NCBI GenBank assembly: GCA_016794505.1
Contig: JAEUJZ010000180.1
Span: 62,001 to 126,000 of the forward strand
Reading direction: 5' to 3'
Origin: Myxococcales bacterium
Lineage (GTDB): Bacteria > Myxococcota_A > Polyangia > Palsa-1104 > JAEUJZ01
Length of the DNA: 64,000 nt
Shown: positions 44,855 to 53,800 of the stretch, in pieces
Layout: each line of letters begins with the position of its first letter
How positions within the stretch are numbered: the stretch's first letter is position 1
Made by a program: the position numbers and the translations under genes
The notes under the pieces: generated by a model
The model's input: the letters and a program-made list of their open reading frames with translations, nothing else
Database searches by the model: none
What the model was told of the DNA's origin: nothing

Positions 44855-47800
44855 ATGCAACTCCGGGAACAGGTAGCGAAGCGCCTTCGTGGTCTAAAAA
44901 CTTGGGCTGGATTGCTCGAAGAATTCGAAAAGGAAGTCGAGCGAGTCGAAGGCAAAGAGAACCGGGCGGCTGCGCTGTTTGAACTAGGCGAAGTCTGCGA
45001 AGAAATTTTCTTACGCAAAGACCGCGCCATGGCGCACTACCAGCAGGCTTTCAAGCAGAACCCGCAGCAGATTCGGGCTCTGACGAGAGCTCGCCAGATC
45101 TATCGCGAGATGGGCAACCTGGAAATGGTTGCCACTCTGCTCGGTCTGGAGATGAAGGTCTCGACGGATCCTGCACGCAAAGCGGAAGCTGAGCGCTTGC
45201 TGGGCGAAGTGCTGCTCGATGCGCAGCAGCGCGATCGCGCCAAGACCGCGCTGGAAAATGCCGCGAAGCGTCAGCCTGGTGATACCGATATCGCCGACGC
45301 TCTTGCCGCCACCCAGTACGACCGCGAGGACTGGAACGGCGAGGTTGAGCGATTTCTTGCTCAGGCTCAGCGAGTCGCAGGCAACGATGCCAACTTGGCG
45401 GCACGCGTGTACCTGCGAGCCGCGCGCATCCTGCACCTGGAAGCGGCCAATGATCCGCGCCTAGAGCAGACGCTACGCAACGTCGTTGCGCTGGCTCCGC
45501 AGCAGGAGATGGCGAACTTCCTGCTCGAAAAGACACTGGCCGCGCAGAACCGCTTCGACGACATCGTGGCGGTGCAAGATCAGCGCCTTGATTCGCTGGA
45601 GGATCCGCAGGAGCAGATCGATCTGGCGAAGCGCATCGGCAACATGTGGCTCTTGCGCTGGAAAGATCGCGATCGGGCAGCACATTTCTACGGCCGGGCG
45701 CTCCTTTCGACGTATGCCGGCTCCGTCGATGCGGCGCAGGCGTTCCCTGGTCACTTGGCTGCGTTTAGCTTGCTGCGTGATGTCATGGCACCGCGCGGTG
45801 AGTGGCCGCAGCTTCTGAGCTATGCCGAGCTAGGTCGCAGCGCGGTGATGGGCGACGAAGAGCGTGCCGCACTGATGGTGCAGGCAGGCCGAATCGCTTG
45901 GCGTGAGATGGGTGACGCCGAGCGCGCACGCGGCTACTACGCCGAGGTGATGCGCGTCATCCCCGAGCAAGAAGAGCTGCAAGCGTATATCGCAGAGCAC
46001 GGCGATCCCAGTGTGGAGCCGGCTGCAGCAGAAGGCGAAGTACCTGTCGCGGCCGAAGGTGAGGTTGCCGTCGAAGCGCCTGTGGCTGAAGCGCCGGTTG
46101 AAGAAGTGCCGGTTGAGCAGCAAGCGGCCGAGGTGGAACAGGCTGCACCCCCGGTGGACGAAGCGCCTGTGGCGGCTGCGCAAGAAGAGGCAGCAGTTGA
46201 AGCCGCTCCAGTTGCGCAGGCTGAGCCCGCCGTCGAGCCGGTCGCTGAAGCGCCCGCAACTCAGCAGGCTCCTGTTGAGGAGCCTGCCGCGGCGGAGGCC
46301 CCTGCGGAGGAACCAGCCGCAGCGGCTCTTCCCGACGAGTACGCAGGGCTAGAGCCAGCGGTGCGCCAGGCCATGGATGCAGCGTGGGCGCTGGAGGGCA
46401 CCAGCCTTGACAAGGCGATTGATGCCTGGCGAAAGGTCGTGGCACAGGCACCGACCCATCGTGTGCCGCGGCGCGAGCACATCCGCGTGTTGCGTCAGGC
46501 CGAGAAGTGGAACGGCTTGGCAGATGGTCTGAAGGAGTTCGCGGACAAGGTCGCGGATCTTTCCGTCGAGGAGAAGGTCGAGGCGCTGTTCGAGCTGGTA
46601 GCGATCTACAAGGATCGCCTGCGCATCGACTCGCAGGTTGTGAACACGTACAACGCAATCCTCAACCTGCAGCCGGGGAACGTCGCTGCGCTTGATGCAC
46701 TGGCCGCGCAGTACGAGAACATGAAGCGTTGGCCCGATCTGATCTCGACGCTGCAGAAGAAGGCGGCTCAGGTCGAGGACGTGCCCGAGAAGGTCGCGCT
46801 GTACTGCCGCGTTGCACGCCTGTTCCAAGAGCGCTTCTCGAACGTGGCCGAATCGATCAAGGCGTACGAGCAGGCCTTGGCTCTCGATGACAGCAATGCC
46901 GAGTCGATCGCGTATCTGAAGAGCAACTATGAGAAGCGTCGCGACTGGGAGAAGCTGATCGCTGTCAACCAGCGCGAAATTTCGCGCATCCCCAACGCCA
47001 ACGAGCGTGGCCAGCGCTTCGTTGAGATCGCCAAGATGGCGTCCGAGAAGCTGAAGAAGCCGGCGATCTCGATTGAGCTGTGGGAGCGCGTGCTGGAAGC
47101 CAACCCAGAACACGTCGAGGCACTCGGCGAGCTGGAGAAGCTATACGAGCGCGAGAAGATCTGGGACAAGCTGGCCGACGTCAGCGAGCGGCAAGTCGCT
47201 CTGTTTACTGACAACGCTAAGAAGGTCGCCATGCTGCAGAAGCTTGGCGTGCTCTTCACCGACCGCGTCAAAGACGGTCCGCGTGCCACCAATGCGTGGC
47301 GCCAGCTGCTCGCCATTGAGCCGGAAAACCGCCGTGCTCAGGACGCGATCAAGAAGCTGTTCGTCGAGCAGAAGAGCTGGGACGATCTTGAGCAGTTCTA
47401 TGCCAAGCAGAACAAGTTCGATGAGCTGATCCGTACGTTCGAGCGTCAAGTCGACGTCGAAGACGACGCCAACAAGGTGCTTTTGTACAACCGCATCGCG
47501 GTTCTGTATCGCGACAAGATGGGCAAGGCGGATCGCGCGCTGCGTGCGTTTGAAGCAGTCCTCAAGCTCGACGCGCGCAACCTGATGGCCGCTGAGGCGC
47601 TGATCCCGCTGTACGAAGGCGCCAAGGATCCGAAGAAGCTGGCTGGTGTGCTGGAGATTCAGCTCTCACACACGGAAGAGCTGGCAACCCGCGTCGAGCG
47701 GATGCAGAAGCTGGCGGAGCTGACCGAGACCTCGCTCAAGGACAAGGCGACGGCTTATTCGTGGTACCTCAAGGGCTTTGCCGAGGACCATCGTGCCGAT

Positions 47801-50800
47801 TGGCTGCGACCCGAGATCGAGCGCCTCGCGGCTGAGACCGGCGGTTGGGCACAGCTCGTCTCGTCGTACGAAGCGGCAGCCCCGAAGTTCACGGACAAGA
47901 TGGAGTCGCTCCCGCACCTGCTCGTCGTAGCTCGCGTGTACGAAGAGCAGATGCAGAATGCCGACAAAGCGATCGAGACCAACCGGCAGATCCTGTCCAT
48001 CGACGAGAACAACGGCATCGCACTGGAAGCGATGGAGCGCCTGTACCTGAAGACGGGTCGCTACAGTGAGCTTCTGGGCATCTACCAGAAGAAGCTCGAT
48101 CTCGAGATGGATCCGGCGCGTCAAAAGGCGATTCGCTACCAGATCGCGCAGCTGTACGAGAACGAAATCAAGGACGCGGGCCAGGCTGTGACGGCGTATC
48201 GCGCCATCCTCGATGGCGTGGGCGGCGAAAACGAGCTTTCGGCGTGGCAAGCGCTGGATCGCATCTACACCGCGACGGCGCAGTGGACAGAGCTGCAGGC
48301 GACGATTCCGCGCGAGCTTGAGCTGGTCGATCCCGCCGACGCTTCGATGATCGTCGAGCTGAAGTATCGTCTGGGTCAGATTCGCGAGCAGTACCTGTCG
48401 GATGTCCCTGGGGCCATCGAGTGCTATCGCGAGATCTTGGATCTTGCGCCGGCTCACAGCGGCGCCCGCGAAGCGCTGGAGCGCCGCCTTGGCGATCAGG
48501 ACTATCAAGTCGAAGCCGCCAACATCCTGCAGCCGATCTATGAGCAGCTGGGCGAGTGGCTGAAGCTGATCGAAGTACATGAAATCCAGCTCAAGCGCAC
48601 CGACGAGGCAGAGACGCTGACGCGTGTGACGCTGCTGATGCGAATCGGTGAGCTGTGGGCGCAGCAGGTTGGCAACGGCGAGAAGGCCTTCGATGCATAC
48701 AGCCGCTGCTTCCGCCTCGATCCGGCAAATGAGCAGTGCCGCGCTCAGCTCGACGCGCTGGCTGCTCACCTGGGCTTCTGGAGCCAGTTCGTTGCGCTGT
48801 ACGAAGAGGCGATCGAAAAGGGTGGCCTGGACTCGCTGCTGACGCGCGAACTGCTTATGCGTGTCGCCGTTGTCTACGACGAGCACCTGGGCAAGAGCGA
48901 CAAAGCGGTGGAGTTCTTCCGCCGTGCGCAGGCCATCGACCCCGAGGACATCGTCGTCCTAGAGGCGCTAGAGAAGCTGTACCAGGGCCACCAGCAGTGG
49001 AACGAGCTGCTCGAAGTCTTCCGCAAGAAGGTCGAGCTGGCGAGTGAGCCGCAGGTGCGCGAGCAGATGTTCTTCCGCATGGCCAAGCTGTGGGAAGAAG
49101 TCCTGGGCAACTACGAGCAGGCCATCAACACGTACAAGGAAGTGCTGGCGCAAGACGACAGCAACATGGATGCGCTGCGCAGCCTCGATCGCCTGTACGT
49201 GCAGCAGAAGATGTGGACCGATTTGTCCGAGAACCTGCAGCGTCAGCTGGTCTTGACGCAGGAGCAGGCGGACACCGTGCCGTTGTTGGTTCGCTTGGCC
49301 GCTCTGCGCGAGACCGAGCTGAACGAGATGGCGGCTTCCGTCGACACGTATCGTCAGGTTCTTGAGATCGACGCGGCAAACGAACCCGCAACGCTGGCCT
49401 TGGAGCGCTTGATCAAGCTGCCGGATCATGAGCTCAACGTCGCGACGATCCTGGAGCCGATCTATAAGCAGCTCAGCGACTGGGCGAAGCTGGTCTTCGT
49501 CTACGAGATCATGGTCAAGCACTCGCTTGATCCGCTGCGCAAGATCGAGCTTTTGCACGAGATCGCCCGCCTGTACGAAGAGGGTGGCGAGAACGGTGGC
49601 GAGGCGTTCAACACCTTCGCCCGTGCGCTGCGCGAAGACCCAACGCGCGACGACACGCAGAAACAGTTGGAGCGCTTGGCGCGTCAGCTCGATCGCTGGC
49701 AGGACTTGGTCAACCTCTACGGTGAAGTCGTCGAGCAGGCGAGCCACGATGTCGAGCTGCAGGTTCACCTGTGGACGCGCATCGCGCAGATCTATGAGCA
49801 GAACCTGGGCAACACCGACAAGGCGGCCGAGGCGTATCACCGCGTCATCAAAGTCGACGAGCGCAACCTGCCGGCGGCCAACTCGCTAGAGTCGCTGTAC
49901 CGTCGCACCGAGAACTATCAGAGGCTGGTCGAGGTCGTGCTGCTCAAGGTCGGCATGGTGGAAGAGGTGGCCGATAAGAAGGCCCTCTATTTCCAAGCCG
50001 CGCGCCTGTACGTCGAGGTTTTGCAGAACCCCGACAAATCGATCGAAGTCTACAAAGGCGTCCTTGAGACAGATCCGAATGACACGACGGCGATCAACTC
50101 GCTGGAGCGCCTGTTCATCGACCTAGAGCGCTGGGCGGATCTGAAAGACATCTTCGCCCGCAAGGTCGATCTGGCGCAGACCGTCGAGGAAAAGAAGCTC
50201 GTCCTCAACCGCATGGGCGAGGTCTATGAGACCAAGCTGAACGACATCGAGCACGCGATCGAGACCTACTCGGGAATCCTTGACTTGGATCCGACGGACT
50301 GGACCGCGATCTCTGCCTTGGATCACCTGTATCTGACGGCGCAGCGCTGGTACGACTTGCTGCAGATTTTGGAACGCGAAGTCGAGCTGTCCGGCACCAG
50401 TGCCGAGACGGTGGTGTTCAAGTACCGCATCGGTGAGTTGTATCAGACGCAGCTCAAGGACATGGCGCAGGCTGTTGAGTCGTATCGCCAGTCCCTAGAG
50501 CTGGACAGCACGCATGAGCCGACGCTGGCCGCCCTGGATGGAATTGTTCATGGGCCGGAAGAGCCGGTGGCTGCTGCGAATGTGCTGGAGCCGGTGTTCG
50601 AGACAGCCGGCGAGTGGGAGAAGCTGATCGACGTGCTGGAGGTCAAGGTCAAGCACGCCGAAGACGCGCTCGCCAAGGTGGAGCTGCTGCATCGCATCGC
50701 GGGTTACTACGAGCGCCAACTGGAGCGTTCACCGTCGGCTTTTGAGGCCTTTGCCCGCGCGCTGGCCTTGGATGCGCAGAACGAGAGCACGATCCAGAAC

Positions 50801-53800
50801 CTGGAGCGCTTGGCTGAGATCACGAAGGCGTGGCCGAAGCTGGCAGCGCTCTACGAAGCCGAGATCGTCAAGATGCAGGACGTGCTGCAGCAGGTCGAGA
50901 TGCTGCTGCGCACGGCTCGTGTCTACGAAGAGGAGATGCAGGCCGAAGACAAGGCCATCACGACGTTCCGTCGTGTGCTCGACGTCGAGGCCGAGAACGC
51001 CAACGCGGTCCTCGCGCTCGATCGCTTGTATGAGCGCGGCCAGCACTGGAAAGAGCTGACCGACATCCTGCGCACCGAGATTCGCATGGCGAACAGCGAT
51101 CAGGAGATCGTTGCGCTGCAGTTCCGGCTTGGTCAGACGTTCGAGCAGCAGCTGCACGATGTCGACAGCGCAATCGAGGTCTATCGCGAGATTCTAACCA
51201 GCGATCCGAACCACGGCCCGACGCTGCAGGCTCTTGAGCTGCTGTTTGCCGAGAACGTCAAGCCGATCGAGATCGCAGGCATTCTGGAGCCGCTCTATCG
51301 CGTCGCCGAGCAGTGGGAGAAGCTGGTCAAGATCCACGAAGTGCAGCTCGACAAGCTGGCAGATGATGCCGAGCGGCAAGCACTGATCCAGCGCATTGCT
51401 GAGATTTGTGAGCACAAGCTGGTGGATCAGGTCACCGCCTTCCAGTGGTGGTGCCGAGCGATCAGCGAAGCGCCTACGTCGGAAATGGCGGGCGAAGAGG
51501 TCGAGCGCTTGGCTCGCGTTGTCCGCACCTGGGAAGAGCTGGTGCAGGTCTACAGCGACACGCTGCAGGGCGACATCGCGCGCCGTGACCCAGCGGTGCA
51601 GCGCCTGCTTCTGCTGAAGGTTGCGCGTGTCTTCGAGTTCGAGCTTCGCGATCTGCAGCGGGCGGAAGAGGCACACCTCAACGTCCTCAAGATCGACAGC
51701 AAGGATCCTGAGGCGCTGGCTGCGCTGGATCGCATCTATGCGCAGCTTTCGATGTGGCCTGAGCTGGCCGACATCCTGGCGCGCCGCATCCAGATCACGC
51801 CCGAGACGGATGACCGCATTGAGCTCTATTTCCGCCTCGGCAAGGTCTACACCGACGCGCTAGAGAGCCCTGAGAACGCGATCAAGTGCTACCTGGCGAT
51901 CCTTGAAGACGACACGCGCAATGGCAAAGCCCTGGAGTGCTTGGAGCGGATCTATTTCCGCGGCGAGCGCTTCCGTGAGCTGTTCGGCGTCTACGAGAAG
52001 ATGGTCGATATCGCCGACGGGGACGCCGGTATGGCGGACTGCCATGCCCGTATGGCCCGTATCGCCAGCGATGCCCTGAACGAGCGCGATAAGTCGATTG
52101 AGCTGTGGAACAAGGTCATCGACCTGCGCGGCGAAGATCCGATGGCGCTTACGCAGCTGGCTCAGCTTTATGAGTCGGCGCAGATGTGGCGCGAGCTGGT
52201 CGATGTCCTCGAACGCACGGTTCGCATCACCGAGATCCCAGAAGATCGCATCCCGTACTTCAAGCGCTTGGGTCCCATCTGGGAAGTCAAGCTGGAGCGC
52301 GATCGCGAATCGCTGGATGCGTGGAACGAAGTGCTGCAGATCGATCCGCGCGATCTCGATGCGCTGCGTGCGACGGCGGCGCTGTATCGCAAGCTGCAGC
52401 AGCCCGACGATTTGGTCGACACGCTGCACCGCCTGATCGAAGCCGGCCAGCTGCAGAACATGAGCATCGAAGAGATCCGTGAGGCCTACGCTGAGCTCGG
52501 CAAGCTATACGCCGAGCAGCTGATGCGGCCCAACGATGCCATCGACTCGTGGCGCAAGGTCTTCGAGTACAACAAGAAGGACTTCCGCGCCCTGGCTGCT
52601 CTCGAAAAGCTGTTCGGTGAAGAGGCACGCTGGGAAGACGCGGTCGACGTCATCGAGAAGCGCATCAAGCTTCTGGATAGCCCGGCCGACAAGATCAGCG
52701 AGCTGATCAAGGCCGCGAAGATCTGGGAAGACAACGTCAGCGATCCGGCGGCTGCTGCCGACGCGTACGAGCGCGTGCTGCAGATCGACAAGCACAACCT
52801 GACGGCGTCACAATCCTTGGAGAACATCTACCGCGCTCGCAGCTCGTGGAGTCAGTTGTCTGAGCTGTTGCTAGCGCGCGTCGAGTTCCCGAACTTCACG
52901 CCGCACCAGCGCATCGAGGCGTACCAGGCGATCGCGCGCATCTATGAAGACCATATGAACGACCGCGAGAGCGCGTTCGTGGTGCTTCAGGCTGCGTTCC
53001 GCGAAGACTACTCGGTCGACTCGACGGCGCGTGAGCTAGAGCGCTTGGCGTCGATTACCAGCAAGTGGGGTGACTTGCTCGGCGAGTACACGCAGAGCGT
53101 GCAGCAGCTTGCCGACCTTAAGGCTCGCGCCGATCTGTGGGTCAAGATTGGTCGCTGGTACAACGAACACCTGGGGCGGGTTGACTACGCCATTGCCTCG
53201 CAGCAGCAGGCGCTGGCGATCGATCCCAACCTGAAGGAAGCGCTCACCAACCTCGCGGAGTGCTACCGCAAGACGCAGCAGTGGCCCGAGCTGATCCAGG
53301 TCCTCGAACACCACTCGAACATCGAGGACGATGTCCCGAAGAAGGTCGATATTCTCGTCGAGCTGGCCGAGCGGTACGAGAACCAGATCGGCAACACGTC
53401 GAACGCGATTGGCGCCTACCGACGCGCCATCACGGCTGACCCAACGGCGATGCAGGCCCTCGACAACCTGGAGCGCCTGTATCTTGCGGGGCAGACTTGG
53501 GTCGAGCTGATCGAGATCCTGGGCCGCAAGGCGCAGATCATCGACGATCAGGACAAGGTCATTACGCTCAAGCGTCGCATCGCTGAGTACTACGACCAGA
53601 AGCTGCAGGAGCCGAAGAAGGCCATCGTCAGCCAGAAGGAAATTCTGGATATCGATGCGGCCAACCTGCGCGCTATGCGCGCTCTGGAAGACTTGTACGC
53701 TCGCACATCGCAGGCTGAGCCGTACTTGCAGATCCTGGAAGCGCAGCTCGACGTCGTGGCGACGGATGATGACCGTATCTCGGTCTATGAGCGCATCGCT

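Noticed and set aside
46349..48886. Long antisense frames in the giant TPR gene
   Set aside because: They mirror its codon bias on the opposite strand and have no start signals or recognisable domains.
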